Shown: in pieces, positions 5,150 to 5,150 of the stretch | How the letters are laid out: each line of letters starts with the position of its first letter | How positions within the stretch are numbered: position 1 is the stretch's first letter | Assembly (NCBI GenBank): GCA_016214425.1 | Contig: JACRON010000117.1 | Location: 1 to 5,150 of the forward strand | DNA from: Nitrospirota bacterium | GTDB taxonomy: Bacteria > Nitrospirota > CAKKRA01 > 9FT-COMBO-42-15 | Direction of reading: 5' to 3' | Length of the DNA: 5,150 nt | The notes under the pieces: generated by a model | Told to the model about the DNA's origin: nothing | The model's database searches: none | The model's input: only the letters and a program-made list of their open reading frames with translations | Program-made: the position numbers and the translations under genes

Positions 5150-5150
5150 A

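Noticed and set aside
1..5150. CRISPR array, tRNA or rRNA gene
   Set aside because: No regularly spaced direct repeats occur, and I found no tRNA-like stem set (such as a GGTTCGAATCC T-arm) or rRNA signature on either strand.

Overview
The window looks like ordinary chromosome from an AT-leaning bacterium (many ATA, TTA and AAA codons) that carries c-type cytochromes and several families of small palindromic repeats. The style (NDUFA9-like reductase, AcuC-like deacetylase, dihaem cytochrome, GC-rich hairpin repeats between and inside genes) recalls uncultured Nitrospirota or Desulfobacterota-type genomes. That placement is a guess from gene style, not from a marker gene.

Layout. Positions 1-1526 (minus strand) hold the first 508 codons of a large single-chain restriction-modification enzyme (type IIG / Eco57I-like). 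It begins at a GTG and runs off the left edge. A GC-rich palindromic repeat sits inside this gene and is translated in frame. Positions 1527-1812 are a divergent intergenic region with a convincing sigma70-type promoter facing right, a hairpin just downstream of it, and a possible decayed repeat copy. Positions 1813-3828 (plus) are a tight two-gene operon: an NAD(P)-binding atypical SDR of the NDUFA9-like group, whose stop codon directly abuts the start of an AcuC/HDAC-family zinc deacetylase. Positions 3829-3993 are a spacer with a small dyad. Positions 3994-4431 (plus) encode a CoxG-like SRPBCC protein. Convergent to it, at 4467-5096 (minus), is a secreted cytochrome c with two haem-binding domains.

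How they fit together. The SDR and deacetylase are probably co-transcribed from the promoter at 1670-1699. The deacetylase may control acetyl-lysine on a metabolic enzyme, as AcuC does for acetyl-CoA synthetase. The SDR may act in quinone/respiratory-chain or lipid chemistry, but neither substrate can be read from sequence. The CoxG-like protein and cytochrome are convergent, so they are not one operon. Two related hairpin repeats, both reading in the same direction, flank the cytochrome gene; one begins at the CoxG stop codon and lies where a bidirectional terminator would be expected.

I do not see a clearly new multi-gene system. The most distinctive observations are the palindrome translated inside the restriction enzyme, the replacement of the expected haem-ligand methionine in the second cytochrome domain, and the repeat pair around the cytochrome gene.
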